Under the pieces are notes generated by a model. That model saw only the letters and a list, made by a program, of their open reading frames with translations. It ran no database searches and was not told the origin of the DNA. Positions 8,495 to 17,577 of a stretch of DNA of 48,129 bases are shown piece after piece. The DNA comes from Simkaniaceae bacterium (GTDB lineage Bacteria; Chlamydiota; Chlamydiia; Chlamydiales; Simkaniaceae), in NCBI GenBank assembly GCA_026708385.1, contig JAPOVA010000007.1, positions 1 to 48,129 of the forward strand. The letters run 5' to 3'. A program made the translations under genes and the position numbers. Within the stretch, counting starts at the first letter, position 1. Every line of letters starts with the position of its first letter.

Positions 8495-11398
8495 TCAGCT
8501 CACTTCATCCGGTTCCGGTCTCGACCCGGAGGCGGAAATATCGACGCCCTGATTGCCATAGGGGGCCGGTGAGGAAGTCTCCTCTTCTTCATCCGGGGGG
8601 AAAGCGACTGTCGAGAGGTCATCCGAAGACACCCCGAGAAGGTCGGGAAGAACGGGTACACTCCCTCCCTCTCCGTACGATTGCCCCGGAGATTGCCGAC
8701 CGGTAGCACGTACTCCCGAAACCGTAGCATCGGAGTCATCGGAATCATCGGAGTCACCACCGGTAGAGGAACTACGAGAAGCGCGAGCTCCGGAACATTC
8801 GGAAGGGGTAGCACTTCCTCCTTCCGACTCGAGGCGAGGGGCGAGGTCGATCTCCCTGTGCTCATCCCCTTCATTTCGACTTACCTCCTTCCTTGCCCGT
8901 ATCCTTGCTTGTTGCTCCGCTTTCCGTTCACGTTCGTGTCCTTCCGACTGTTCTTTCAGTTGATCCCGAAAGCCCCGCATCAATGTCGAAAGATCTTCTC
9001 GTTGCAGGTTGTTCCCGAGCCTATTTCTCGTACTCTCCATGGCTGCGTCGGTGACGGCGGACATCTGCTCGGTCACCCTCTCCGATGCCGGGTTGAGATA
9101 GGCTGCTTTTCCCTTGCGCAACCGGGCGCACTCGACACCCCCTGCGTCCGCGACAACACACTGCCGGCCCGCCGTAGACGCCCAATGCGCCCCGGATAGA
9201 TCCCCGGGCATCGGTATCCCCTCGGACGCACTCTGCTCGGACTCATCGGTTCCATGCCTCTTGGATTCGTAATAAAGCCGGTGGAGAATGCGCGCATTCG
9301 GCCTCCTGCCGGAATCGACGGTCTCATAAAAAAACATAGCCCCCGCTCCTACGGATAGCTTTCTTTTCTCCTTTTCTACCACCTCTCCGTCCTCACCGCG
9401 CAACCAAGAGGGGAGTATCTTGCCGACCTTGCCGACCTTGCCAACCTTGCATTCTCGCGATAAAAAATCTGCGAACTCCTCTGCCGAACGTTCGGCAAGA
9501 GCCACACGAAGATGGTCGGAATCGGGGCGAATCTCTTTTCCGCCCCCCCCCTCATCACCGCCCCGCGGGAGCACGAAGTGCTTTATGGACAGGGGAGAAA
9601 CACGCAAGGATCGTCCCTCAATGATTGCAAGCGCTTCCTGCGCGCTAACCATCTCGGACGGTCGCGGTTGTTCGTAGACAATCTCTACATCTCGATGCGA
9701 CTGTAGCATTTGCCACGCAAGCATGAGTTCCGACATCTGCTCGAGTTGTTCTTTCCGGATCTTCCATGTCTTCAGATCCGATTCTCGCCTATTTTCCTCG
9801 TTCGCTTGATGCGATTTGCGTTGCATCGGGTCGTCGTCAAGGTGCGATGTTCTCTTGTTATTGGATGCATTCCGTTCACGCTCAAGTTCTTCAATGCGAC
9901 GCTCCAGTCCCCGCTTTTCCTCCCTGATCAAGAGGACGGTCGCAAGAATCTCGCCGATTACCGCACGACCTTTCTCGTTGACCCCCTCGGTGCCCCGGCC
10001 TTCGGCGTCACGGTCTACGAACCCGAGATGCGGGTTTTGCTTCATAAACTCGGCAATCGATTGCATTCTCTTGTCAAATTCGGAGTTGTCGGTGAACTTG
10101 CGCAAGGACGGACTTTGCAGAGCGGAAACGACATCGGGTCGATTGCAATTTCCCACATACCCCTCCTCACAGTGGGGAGCTTCCCTTCCGATGGGGAGGA
10201 GTTCCGCGGTCGCAAGGGCACACTCATTCAGCGCCTTTTCGACCGCTTGCAGATCGTCGGACACCTGTTGAAAAAGGCCCTGAAGAGGTTGTCCCGTCTC
10301 TACGGCATACCGGTACCCGGCGTAATCGATATCTACGCCGATCCTATCCCGGTATCCCGAGGCAAGTAGAAGTCTTATACGGCCCTCCTCACTCGTCACA
10401 TCATAGCGCTCGCAGGTGAAGGTAGGTCCGATCTCCTCGTCTCCCTCCGCGGGTGCCACGATGTCTTTGTAAACGGCAATCGTATGAATGATCGGTTTAC
10501 CGTCACGGTTGCGAGCTATGAAAGCCCTATACGGAGTATTGTCCAAGCAGAGAGCATGCGAAAGTTCTCCCATCTTCTTTTCCACTTCTTGCCCCCTGTG
10601 AAGATAGCGCCTATCGCGGGTGGAGAAGCTCTTCCCCTCGGCTCCCGTCATACCCAAGGCGAAGCCGAGTCGTACCTCCTTGCTCCGGTCCCCTCCCGGG
10701 GCCCCCGCTCCGGCACCTGCCGATTGAGGAGGGGCACCTGCCGGCTGAGGAGGGGCACCTGCCGGCTGAGGAGGAGCACCTGCCGAAGAGAGGGGATGCA
10801 TCGGTTGAGGGGTCACGCTCTCCCGAGGGCGAGGATAGGCCGGGAGAGGAGCGTCTCCGAAGGGTCGGGGCGGGAGATCATCGCCATCCACGGAGAGGTC
10901 TTCCTGCAATTCGGAAGTCTCTGACCCGGAACCTTTAAGATCGAACCGGGTATCGAACCGGGTGGATCGGCTTCTCCAACCCGGAGAAGGGACACCTCCG
11001 AAGGGTCGGGTCGGGACATCGTCGCCATCCACGGAGAGGTCATCCTGCAATTCGGAGATCTCCGATCCGGAACCTTTAAGATCGAACCGGGTATCGAACC
11101 GGGTGGATCGGCTTCTCCAACCCGGAGAAGGGACACCTCCGAAGGGTCGGGTCGGGACATCGTCGCCATCCACGGAGAGGTCATCCTGCAATTCGGAGAT
11201 CTCCGATCCGGCATCGCCGAAATCGAGCCGGGTATCGAACCGGCTTCTCAAATCCGGAGAAGGGGAGGGAGAACAATCGAAACCCACAACAGTGTCCGTT
11301 CGTTCGGCAACACGGCGCATGCTCGAATGCGGAGGTGTGGGGCGAGAAGGGGGAGTCTTGTCCTTACCGGAGCTCGTGGTCGGGACGTGAGTAGCCAT
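8495..11398 (-). CDS. Large repeat-containing protein of unknown function, 967 aa (effector candidate)
   Basis: I do not recognise a known domain. The start at 11398 (MATHVPTTSSG) has GAGG 6 nt upstream. The N-terminal quarter is low-complexity: almost three copies of a 47-residue acidic repeat (core SELQDDLSVDGDDVPTRPFG), then a run of PPQPAGA units. The middle (about residues 250-450) looks globular and includes HTIAVYKDIVAP and GVDIDYAGYRY. A charged coiled coil follows (EEKRGLERRIEELERER). Later sections are helical and charged, and the C-terminus is Ser/Asp-rich. No signal peptide or membrane segment is seen. Size, disorder, eukaryote-like repeats and position beside the T3SS operon fit a secreted effector, but that is inference. 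Confidence 0.8.
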   Translation of the reverse strand: MATHVPTTSSGKDKTPPSRPTPPHSSMRRVAERTDTVVGFDCSPSPSPDLRSRFDTRLDFGDAGSEISELQDDLSVDGDDVPTRPFGGVPSPGWRSRSTRFDTRFDLKGSGSEISELQDDLSVDGDDVPTRPFGGVPSPGWRSRSTRFDTRFDLKGSGSETSELQEDLSVDGDDLPPRPFGDAPLPAYPRPRESVTPQPMHPLSSAGAPPQPAGAPPQPAGAPPQSAGAGAGAPGGDRSKEVRLGFALGMTGAEGKSFSTRDRRYLHRGQEVEKKMGELSHALCLDNTPYRAFIARNRDGKPIIHTIAVYKDIVAPAEGDEEIGPTFTCERYDVTSEEGRIRLLLASGYRDRIGVDIDYAGYRYAVETGQPLQGLFQQVSDDLQAVEKALNECALATAELLPIGREAPHCEEGYVGNCNRPDVVSALQSPSLRKFTDNSEFDKRMQSIAEFMKQNPHLGFVDRDAEGRGTEGVNEKGRAVIGEILATVLLIREEKRGLERRIEELERERNASNNKRTSHLDDDPMQRKSHQANEENRRESDLKTWKIRKEQLEQMSELMLAWQMLQSHRDVEIVYEQPRPSEMVSAQEALAIIEGRSLRVSPLSIKHFVLPRGGDEGGGGKEIRPDSDHLRVALAERSAEEFADFLSRECKVGKVGKVGKILPSWLRGEDGEVVEKEKRKLSVGAGAMFFYETVDSGRRPNARILHRLYYESKRHGTDESEQSASEGIPMPGDLSGAHWASTAGRQCVVADAGGVECARLRKGKAAYLNPASERVTEQMSAVTDAAMESTRNRLGNNLQREDLSTLMRGFRDQLKEQSEGHERERKAEQQARIRARKEVSRNEGDEHREIDLAPRLESEGGSATPSECSGARASRSSSTGGDSDDSDDSDATVSGVRATGRQSPGQSYGEGGSVPVLPDLLGVSSDDLSTVAFPPDEEEETSSPAPYGNQGVDISASGSRPEPDEVS
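10711..10790 (-). repeat. 21-bp tandem repeat coding PPQPAGA units
   Basis: About three and a half copies of a 21-bp unit built on GAGGAGGGGCACCTGCCGGC, reading as APPQPAG on the minus strand. It keeps the frame of the 967-aa protein. Confidence 0.8.
10841..11265 (-). repeat. 141-bp tandem repeat inside the 967-aa gene
   Basis: Two adjacent units (about 10931-11071 and 11072-11212) are practically identical over 140 bp, with diverged partial units on both sides. The 141-bp period equals 47 codons, so copy-number change keeps the reading frame. The near identity points to recent duplication. Confidence 0.92.
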
Positions 11399-11489
11399 AA
11401 AAAACCTCAAAATCAACTAACTGCATACAAATAGATTCCCTCATTCTAACATTTTTGAGATTTTTTTACCGGCTATTTGAAGATTAAGA

Positions 11490-11972
11490 TTAAGAAGGGA
11501 GCCAATTTTTAGGTTGCTTACGCCGTTTTTTCTTCTTCACATCCCCCTCTGCCTTCTCTTTTGCAGGCCGCTCCCTCTTCACCTCACGAGGCCCGTGAAG
11601 GGGGACGACCCCCGCATCCCGTACCGTCTTCTTCAGTTCATCCACTCCGCTCTCCAACTTCTCCTTGGCAGACCGAATAGTCTCCCACTGATCGGGGGAG
11701 AAGTTATTGGGGTCATTGGAAAATTGGGCAAGTTGTTCTTCCGTCATCCCCGTCTTAGCGCAGATCTGCTTCGTCTCTTCTTCGATGCGTTTTTTCATAA
11801 GCATCACATGATCAATGGCTTGTTTCTTTTCCTCAGGCGTCCCGTTCGCCATCACGTGCTTAAAACGTTCAAAGTATTCAACGGAATCTTCAAAGACCTC
11901 CTGCAACTTTTCCTCTTTCTTTTCCGGACTAAGGGTGAAAAATTCCATAATCCGCTCAAACTCACCGGCCAT
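11490..11972 (-). CDS. Small charged helical protein, 160 aa
   Basis: Function unknown. Starts MAGEFERIMEFFTLSPEKKEE at an ATG with GGAG 8 nt upstream. It appears entirely helical and charged, with a central section (VMLMKKRIEEETKQICAK) and a lysine/arginine-rich tail (DVKKKKRRKQPKNW) that could bind nucleic acid or acidic partners. No signal peptide or membrane helix. It has its own promoter-like sequence (12016-12044) and is divergent from the T3SS operon, so it could share regulation with it. It may be a conserved chlamydial protein, but I cannot name an ortholog. Confidence 0.75.
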   Translation of the reverse strand: MAGEFERIMEFFTLSPEKKEEKLQEVFEDSVEYFERFKHVMANGTPEEKKQAIDHVMLMKKRIEEETKQICAKTGMTEEQLAQFSNDPNNFSPDQWETIRSAKEKLESGVDELKKTVRDAGVVPLHGPREVKRERPAKEKAEGDVKKKKRRKQPKNWLPS

Positions 11973-12015
11973 GTGCCAACTCCTGTTCCCCTACGCCTTC
12001 CCGAATCATATCCCC

Positions 12016-12044
12016 ATTATAACCGAATGCCGCCCTCCCCCAAA
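12016..12044 (-). promoter_or_regulatory. Putative promoter of the 160-aa gene
   Basis: On the minus strand, TTTGGG (12044-12039) and a perfect TATAAT (12021-12016) are 17 bp apart. This predicts a leader of about 37 nt before the ATG at 11972. Confidence 0.5.
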
Positions 12045-12059
12045 GAAAAAAATAAAAAC

Positions 12060-12080
12060 TTGTTGAATAAAATTCAACAA
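12060..12080. other. Perfect inverted repeat between the divergent 160-aa gene and the T3SS operon
   Basis: TTGTTGAA and TTCAACAA flank TAAAA, giving an 8-bp stem with a 5-nt loop. On the minus strand it is followed by a T-rich run (12059-12041), so it could end leftward transcripts. It also sits where an operator for the T3SS operon would be. TTGTTG (12060-12065) with TTTAAA (12084-12089), 18 bp apart, is a weak rightward promoter candidate that includes the repeat. Confidence 0.5.
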
Positions 12081-12134
12081 TGCTTTAAATCAAAGGGATA
12101 GGGTCGCGACTACCCTTCCGCACCCGGGGACGAC

Positions 12135-12557
12135 ATGACGTACGTACGGATCGAACAGCTCCTCACACACCTGATCGAAACGACGGGGAATACCCTCTCT
12201 TTCGTGAAGGACGAAACAGAGAGATTTCGGCTATCGGTTCCTCCCTCCTCGGAGATCATCGTAGTCGATGCGGAGGCAGACCTCTTCCTCTTCTCCCGCA
12301 TCACCCCGATTCCTCCCCACGACAACAGGGAGGCTCTCCTCATTCACCTGATGAAGGCCAACCTACTCGGTCAAGGTACGGGCGGCGCCGTCCTCGGCAT
12401 CGACAGGGAAGACAAACACTTCACCCTTTCCTTGACCCTACCCTCTACAATCGACCATACTACCTTCAAAGAGGCCGTGGAGGAGTTCGCCAACTACATT
12501 TCCTACTGGAAGGATGAGATTGACGGGTTCGTCGCACGGGGTCTTGCAAACCGGTAA
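12135..12557 (+). CDS. Type III secretion chaperone, CesT-like (CT663-like)
   Basis: Class I type III chaperone fold: N-terminal helix (EQLLTHLIETTG), beta strands, then the family signature LMKANLLGQGTGGAVLGID, further strands, and a C-terminal helix (EEFANYISYW). At 140 aa it has the usual size, is acidic and presumably dimeric. Such proteins hold effectors or T3SS parts before export. In C. trachomatis CT663 occupies the same place just before cdsD, and has been reported to influence sigma-66-dependent transcription; whether that holds here is unknown. The ribosome binding site is weak (GGGGAC). First gene of the T3SS operon, 30 bp before cdsD. Confidence 0.87.
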   Translation: MTYVRIEQLLTHLIETTGNTLSFVKDETERFRLSVPPSSEIIVVDAEADLFLFSRITPIPPHDNREALLIHLMKANLLGQGTGGAVLGIDREDKHFTLSLTLPSTIDHTTFKEAVEEFANYISYWKDEIDGFVARGLANR

Positions 12558-12587
12558 CATGCGAAACACGGAGAACACACTATCGGC

Positions 12588-14381
12588 ATGATCGGATTTC
12601 TGATTGCGGAAGAAGGTTCTCAGGCCGGATTGACGATCCGGCTGGCGCAGGGAGACGAGTGGATCATCGGACGCGATCCGGACCACTGTTTCCGGGTGAT
12701 CGAAGATCCGATGGTGTCGCGCAAACACGCGATCATTCGCTTGACGGAGAACGGCCACCATATCGAGAATCTCAGCGCCGTCAACCCGACAACGGTAAAC
12801 GAGCGCGTGATCGACGAGCCGACCCTATTACGCGAGGGAGATTTCGTGCAGATAGGCAACGTTCTCCTACGCTACACCCGAGTACTACCCGAGGAACCTT
12901 TTGCGACATCGGAAACCCTTACGGAGGGGTTTCCGAACGAACGACAGGGGGAGGAGGAGACCCCGACGATTTTCGACGACGCGGATGAAGCCGGCTCCCT
13001 CACCTTTGCGGAAGAAGGGAATGCACGCCGGATCATCAAGATCATAGCAGGTCCGAATGCGGGGGGCGAATTCGGTCTGCACGAGGGCGAAACCCATGTC
13101 ATCGGAAAAAATCCCGACGCGTGCGACATCGTCTTTCAAGACCTCAGCGTATCGAGAAGGCATGCCGAAATCGTCGTGTCGGAAGAGCGGGTCACGATCC
13201 GGGATCTCGGGAGCCGGAACAAGATCCTCGTCAACGGGGTGGAGATCTCCGATGAGACCGTTTTGGAGAGTCAGGACCTCGTTTCTCTCGGCACCACCTC
13301 CTTTCTCCTCATCGACCGGAAACAGACGACGGAGACCATCGTCTCTCCTCCGGCGGACCCGTTCGGAACGCAACCCGATACACCTCCCGGAGAACCTGCC
13401 GACCAACCGGAAGAAGAGAGTCCGGAGGTGGCCGAAAGTTCCGAACGAGAGGAGAGGGAACGGAGAAAGGATCTCATCATCCCCACCCGCCATCTGGCAT
13501 TGGCAGTCCTCTTGTTCATCTGCGTGATCGCCGGATTGGGAGGTATGTTGAGTCTCTTCAAAGAGGCACCCGTCTCCGTAGTCACGGGAGACCACTCACA
13601 AGAAATCGAAGAGGCCCTCAGGGGGTTTCCCGCGGTCGAATTTTCCTTCAATGCGCCGACGGAAAAGCTCTTCCTTCTCGGCAATGTCCTGACCGAAACC
13701 GACCACCGGGAAATGCTCTACATGCTCAAATCCCTTCCTTGCATCAAATCGATCGAAGATAACGTCATCATCGACGAACTCGTGTGGGGAGGGATCAATG
13801 CCATCCTCGCTAAAAACCCCGAGTGGCGAGGTACCTCCCTCTCTTCGACCTCGCCGGGACATTTCGTGTTGCGGGGGTACGTGCGCACCCCCGACGAATC
13901 GACACGACTCGACGAGTACATGCACCTCCACTTTCCCTATCTCGATAGACTCAAGATCGAAATCATCACGGCCAACACGCTGGAAACGGAGGTGAAGAGT
14001 CTCCTTCTCACCAAAAATCTCGCGAATGTCGCCTTCCGGTTTACCGGCGGAGAGTTGATTCTGTCCGGGCGGATCGGTTCGGATCAAGAGTCGCACCTCA
14101 CGGAGACCGTAAGGGAGGCGGAAGCCATCGAGGGGGTGCGAAACATCAGAAACTTCGTCGTGATTACGGCCCCGACAAACGCTACCGTCGATCTCTCCTC
14201 CAAATACAAGGTGACGGGCACGTCGAAACGGAGCGGTATGAATCAGTACGTCGTTATCAACGGAAAAATCCTCTCAAAAAATGACCTTCTCGATGGGATG
14301 ATGATTACGGATATCGGTGAAAGGATGATTTTCCTAAAAAAAGATGGCATTAAATATCGCATTAACTACAATCAGCAATAA
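12588..14381 (+). CDS. cdsD: T3SS inner-membrane ring protein CdsD (SctD), tandem FHA domains
   Basis: Builds the outer of the two inner-membrane rings of the injectisome. Two N-terminal cytoplasmic FHA domains are visible: one at about residues 5-98 (GRDPDH, then SRKHA, then N) and one at 155-243 (GKNPDA, SRRHAE, GSRNK). A proline- and acid-rich linker follows, then one transmembrane helix at 302-324 and a periplasmic part with BON/ring-building repeats (for example KSIEDNVIIDEL, and AIEGVRNIRNFVV). Length 597 aa, shorter than the roughly 830 aa of Chlamydia CdsD. The paired FHA domains suggest binding of phospho-threonine partners, as chlamydial CdsD is a known substrate of the kinase PknD. 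GGAGA lies 13 nt before the ATG. Confidence 0.93.
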   Translation: MIGFLIAEEGSQAGLTIRLAQGDEWIIGRDPDHCFRVIEDPMVSRKHAIIRLTENGHHIENLSAVNPTTVNERVIDEPTLLREGDFVQIGNVLLRYTRVLPEEPFATSETLTEGFPNERQGEEETPTIFDDADEAGSLTFAEEGNARRIIKIIAGPNAGGEFGLHEGETHVIGKNPDACDIVFQDLSVSRRHAEIVVSEERVTIRDLGSRNKILVNGVEISDETVLESQDLVSLGTTSFLLIDRKQTTETIVSPPADPFGTQPDTPPGEPADQPEEESPEVAESSEREERERRKDLIIPTRHLALAVLLFICVIAGLGGMLSLFKEAPVSVVTGDHSQEIEEALRGFPAVEFSFNAPTEKLFLLGNVLTETDHREMLYMLKSLPCIKSIEDNVIIDELVWGGINAILAKNPEWRGTSLSSTSPGHFVLRGYVRTPDESTRLDEYMHLHFPYLDRLKIEIITANTLETEVKSLLLTKNLANVAFRFTGGELILSGRIGSDQESHLTETVREAEAIEGVRNIRNFVVITAPTNATVDLSSKYKVTGTSKRSGMNQYVVINGKILSKNDLLDGMMITDIGERMIFLKKDGIKYRINYNQQ

Positions 14382-14463
14382 GTGCGTTTGTGGTTCCCTT
14401 ATCTTACCGGGGAGACCGCGGGGCGAAACAATAAAGTGAAACAAACGAGAGGTGGCCGGCGTT

Positions 14464-14718
14464 ATGTTCGGATTAGAAAAGAGGAAAGACAAACGGTTTC
14501 GGTTCGATCTCGAAAAAGAGTTGCAAGATCCGGAAAGACGGCAGGAGATCATCTCTCTCGCCGATCTCCGGATCGCCTCCTCCAGGAAGGCATTGGGACA
14601 AGCCGTGGGTAAGGCCCCGAGTGGCAAACCGAAGGATACGGATCAACACGGTATCCTCATACAGGGGTACGAGGCACTCAAGACAACGGTCCGAAAAGTA
14701 GCCATGGAAAGTAGGTAA
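14464..14718 (+). CDS. cdsE: T3SS needle chaperone CdsE (SctE/YscE-like)
   Basis: Small helical partner that, with CdsG, keeps the needle subunit CdsF from polymerising in the cytoplasm. It is 84 aa from the ATG at 14464, which has AGGTGG 8 nt upstream; a GTG at 14452 would add four residues. The Chlamydia protein (CT665) has about the same length. The sequence is polar and helical (FGLEKRKDKRFRFDLEKEL). It was identified by size and by its fixed position between cdsD and cdsF rather than by a strong motif. Gap to cdsF is 6 bp. Confidence 0.85.
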   Translation: MFGLEKRKDKRFRFDLEKELQDPERRQEIISLADLRIASSRKALGQAVGKAPSGKPKDTDQHGILIQGYEALKTTVRKVAMESR

Positions 14719-14724
14719 CGTGCC

Positions 14725-14991
14725 GTGAGTGATTACCCTTGGACCAAAGAGGCGAAGGCGACACGCCTGACATTCTACACATTGATCAAACGATACTCGG
14801 CGTTGCAGGCTGCGGTCGTTTGTCAAGTGCGCAATGTCGCCAGCTCGATCAGTTCGGCCACTCCCGGAAAGTTCCTTCTCCTGCAGTTCTCCATGTCGCA
14901 GGTGACACAGGTAGGAGATTCGATTTCCAACCTGATCTCTCAGGTGAATACGATGATCAATAACGCGGTGCGTAACCAGAAAACAAGCTAG
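14725..14991 (+). CDS. cdsF: T3SS needle subunit CdsF (SctF)
   Basis: Polymerises into the hollow extracellular needle. 88 aa, two helices, no signal peptide, with a C-terminal half (SQVTQVGDSISNLISQVNTM) typical of needle proteins and a small-residue turn (SSISSATPGK). The GTG start at 14725 is the only reasonable one and lies 6 bp after cdsE, so translation may be coupled. The single cysteine pair-like positions near residue 33 are of interest, since chlamydial needle protein can be disulfide-linked. Position before cdsG supports the call. Confidence 0.9.
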   Translation: MSDYPWTKEAKATRLTFYTLIKRYSALQAAVVCQVRNVASSISSATPGKFLLLQFSMSQVTQVGDSISNLISQVNTMINNAVRNQKTS

Positions 14992-15008
14992 TAAGCGGAG
15001 GGTAACCC

Positions 15009-15470
15009 ATGTCAGACAATTTAGCCCCTTATCGAGAGGATTTCTTCCTACTCTTGGAGGCGGGGTTTATCGCCATGAATCACGCGGATGAAGATTCCGC
15101 CATCAAGCTACTGAAGACATGTGAGATGCTCGATCCGGATAACTTGCTCACCAAGGTCGGGTTCGGCTATCTCCACCTCCTCAAGCTGGAGCTTAAACAG
15201 GCAAGGACCCACTTCGAGGAGATCTTGCGTGCCGACCCCGATAACGAAATGGCAACGGCATTTCTCGGTATCACACTCTCCCTTACCCCCGACGAAGTGG
15301 TCGAAGGGGAGATCATCCTCGACAAGACGGTCGAAACGACATCCGACCCCCAGATCAAGAAGGTTGCCGCAACCGCAATCGATTTTGTGGAAAACTACGT
15401 CAAACGCCCCGGTAAAGCGCCGGGACCTGCCGAAGTTCCGCAGAAGCCGAAGCCGAAACGCACATCTTGA
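15009..15470 (+). CDS. cdsG: T3SS needle co-chaperone CdsG (SctG), TPR-like
   Basis: TPR-fold protein that, together with CdsE, binds CdsF. Repeat features are clear: EAGFIAMNHADEDSAIKLL, then LDPDNLLTKVGFGYLHLLK and ADPDNEMATAFLGI. Length 153 aa, with a basic proline/lysine tail. The ATG has a good GGAGGG site 8 nt upstream. It ends 8 bp before the CT668-like gene, whose ribosome binding site overlaps the cdsG stop. Confidence 0.92.
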   Translation: MSDNLAPYREDFFLLLEAGFIAMNHADEDSAIKLLKTCEMLDPDNLLTKVGFGYLHLLKLELKQARTHFEEILRADPDNEMATAFLGITLSLTPDEVVEGEIILDKTVETTSDPQIKKVAATAIDFVENYVKRPGKAPGPAEVPQKPKPKRTS

Positions 15471-15478
15471 GGCACGCC

Positions 15479-16153
15479 ATGGTAGACGGCACGCCGGACA
15501 AGACATTTTCCCCGGGGTCGAACTCGAACATACGGGGCAACGGCCCCGATCCGCTACATCAACCGGAAGACGAACACCCGGAACTCGAAGGAAAGAGTTT
15601 CCGATCCCGGATGCAACCCGACACCGCCACCCCGGGTTCCACCTCTTCGGAAGGGACGAAATCGACCCCCTTCGATTTGGCAAGCCGAGAGGCGGCTCCT
15701 TTGGACCCCCACCCCTCTACGGATACGATACTGCATCAGATGACCACGGCATCTTCCGCTTTAGGCGATCTGCAAAACGGACTCCACACCAAGAATCTCA
15801 CCCTTACCCGGACACAACGGTATCTGCTACGTAGCAAACTCACCAAAGCCCACGAACATATCCGGGGTGCCTCCCGGAAAACGGGCGTCGATGTCGGCGA
15901 TCCGCCGAGTTCTCCGGTTAGGCGCAGTCCCGTCGATCGCTTCCTCGGGTTATTGACCGATGGGCAACATCAACTCGATCAAAGTCAACAACTTTTGCAT
16001 AATCTCAAGTTATCCGGAGGCTCTTTAAGCCCAACGGCGCTACTCACGATTCAGATTAAGTTGGCCAAAGCACAACAAGAATTGGAATACTCTTCGATCT
16101 TGCTGAGTAAAGCTGTGGATGACGTGAAGACCCTCTTCAATATCCAGTTGTGA
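15479..16153 (+). CDS. T3SS-operon protein, CT668-like
   Basis: Occupies the exact place of CT668 in the C. trachomatis T3SS operon, and its 224 aa match that protein's length. The N-terminal 75 residues are polar and disordered, rich in Ser, Pro and Thr, like a secretion signal. The rest is helical, with amphipathic heptads (LLTDGQHQLDQSQQLLHNL and KLAKAQQELEYSSILLSKA). The ATG at 15479 has GAGG 6 nt upstream; the upstream TTG overlaps the cdsG stop and is less likely. Role unknown: perhaps a secreted or regulatory component. The 98-bp gap to cdsN holds a TATAAT. Confidence 0.8.
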   Translation: MVDGTPDKTFSPGSNSNIRGNGPDPLHQPEDEHPELEGKSFRSRMQPDTATPGSTSSEGTKSTPFDLASREAAPLDPHPSTDTILHQMTTASSALGDLQNGLHTKNLTLTRTQRYLLRSKLTKAHEHIRGASRKTGVDVGDPPSSPVRRSPVDRFLGLLTDGQHQLDQSQQLLHNLKLSGGSLSPTALLTIQIKLAKAQQELEYSSILLSKAVDDVKTLFNIQL

Positions 16154-16183
16154 GGGATCGAAACGTTTCAAACAACTCCGGAC

Positions 16184-16213
16184 TTTATCGTTTACTCAAC
16201 AGTAGGTTATAAT
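16184..16213 (+). promoter_or_regulatory. Possible internal promoter before cdsN
   Basis: A perfect TATAAT (16208-16213) lies 39 bp before the cdsN ATG, in the only long gap of the T3SS operon. The best -35 at 18 bp spacing is TTTATC, a poor match. It may separate transcription of cdsN-cdsO-cdsP from the upstream half. Confidence 0.4.
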
Positions 16214-16251
16214 GCGCGGTAGATGTATGGACAATCAATTGCGTATTCATT

Positions 16252-17577
16252 ATGTCCGCACCCGAAGATGATGACTTTGATCGGTTGATCGGCCACCTCG
16301 ATGATGTCGAACTCACCACCGTTCACGGACGGATCACCGAGATTATCGGCATGCTCATCAAGGCGGTCGTTCCCAACGTGAAGATGGGTGAGGCTTGCTT
16401 CATCAAGAGGCGGGGTGCCCCCCTCTTTGCCGAAGTCGTGGGATTTACGAAAGAGGAAGTCTTCCTCTCCCCTCTGGGCGAGATGCACGGGGTGGGCCCT
16501 TCATCGGAGGTCATTCCCATGCGTATGCCCTTGCACATCAGAGTCGGCCCGGCCCTTCTCGGACGTGTGCTCAACGGAATGGGACAACCTCTCGATGCAG
16601 TAGCCAAAGGGCCTCTCCACCTGAACGAAAACTATTCGGTGATCAACCCCCCCCCCGACCCGTTGAAACGAGCCATGATCGACACCCCGATCTCCGTGGG
16701 AATACGTGCCATCGACGGCGTCCTGACGTGCGGAAGGGGGCAACGCGTCGGCATCTTTGCAGCGGCGGGAGGAGGTAAATCGACCATCTTGGGAATGATC
16801 GCGCGCTACGCTCAGGCAGACGTGAACGTCATTGCACTCATCGGTGAACGGGGACGAGAGGTACGGGAGTTTATCGAACATGATTTGGGTCCCGAAGGGG
16901 TGGCCCGCTCGGTCGTCGTCGTCTCCACATCGGATCAGGCGGCGCAACTCCGCTTGAATGCCGCCTACGTCGGCACCGCTATTGCGGAGTACTTTCGAGA
17001 TATGGGAAAGACGGTCATCCTGATGATGGATTCGGTAACCCGGTTTGCAAGGGCCCTTCGTGAAATCGGCCTGGCCGCCGGAGAACCACCCGCACGTGCC
17101 GGGTATACTCCCTCGGTCTTTGCCACACTCCCCCGCCTTCTGGAACGGTCGGGCAACTCCGATAAAGGCTCCGTTACCGCCTTTTACACGATCTTGGTGG
17201 CGGGGGACGATATGAACGAACCCGTAGCGGACGAAGTACGATCGATTCTCGACGGACATATCATTCTCTCCGGTGAATTGGCACGGAAATACCACTATCC
17301 CGCAATCGACATCTTGTCCTCGGTCAGCCGTATCCTCCCCTCCGTTACGACACCCGAGCATAGAAATCTGATCGGCCAAATCCGGGAAGTTCTGGCAAAC
17401 TACAGGAAAAACGAGCTACTCATCCGGATCGGAGAGTATAAGCCGGGCTCCGATAAGCAAGCCGACTTTGCCATCAAGTATGTCGACCGCGTCAACCGTT
17501 TCCTACGACAAAAAGTGGATGAAAGATGCTCACTTAACGAGACGCTCGAACAACTGCAAGCGCTATTCAGATCATGA
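16252..17577 (+). CDS. cdsN: T3SS ATPase CdsN (SctN)
   Basis: Hexameric F1/FliI-type ATPase that releases chaperones and unfolds substrates at the base of the injectisome. Walker A is [10 protein letters not shown] near residue 178, followed by [13 protein letters not shown], Walker [16 protein letters not shown], and [18 protein letters not shown]. 441 aa, full length. It contains INPPPDPL, coded by a run of ten C (16647-16656), unusual for an essential gene. Its last bases overlap the cdsO start (ATGA), so the two are translationally coupled. Confidence 0.97.
   Translation: MSAPEDDDFDRLIGHLDDVELTTVHGRITEIIGMLIKAVVPNVKMGEACFIKRRGAPLFAEVVGFTKEEVFLSPLGEMHGVGPSSEVIPMRMPLHIRVGPALLGRVLNGMGQPLDAVAKGPLHLNENYSVINPPPDPLKRAMIDTPISVGIRAIDGVLTCGRGQRVGIFAAAGGGKSTILGMIARYAQADVNVIALIGERGREVREFIEHDLGPEGVARSVVVVSTSDQAAQLRLNAAYVGTAIAEYFRDMGKTVILMMDSVTRFARALREIGLAAGEPPARAGYTPSVFATLPRLLERSGNSDKGSVTAFYTILVAGDDMNEPVADEVRSILDGHIILSGELARKYHYPAIDILSSVSRILPSVTTPEHRNLIGQIREVLANYRKNELLIRIGEYKPGSDKQADFAIKYVDRVNRFLRQKVDERCSLNETLEQLQALFRS

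Noticed and set aside
10841-11265. CRISPR-like repeat array
   Set aside because: The 141-bp units are contiguous, in frame and translated; there are no unique spacers and no cas genes.
16501-17379. 292-codon minus-strand frame opposite cdsN
   Set aside because: Shadow of a strongly conserved ATPase gene; no family features.
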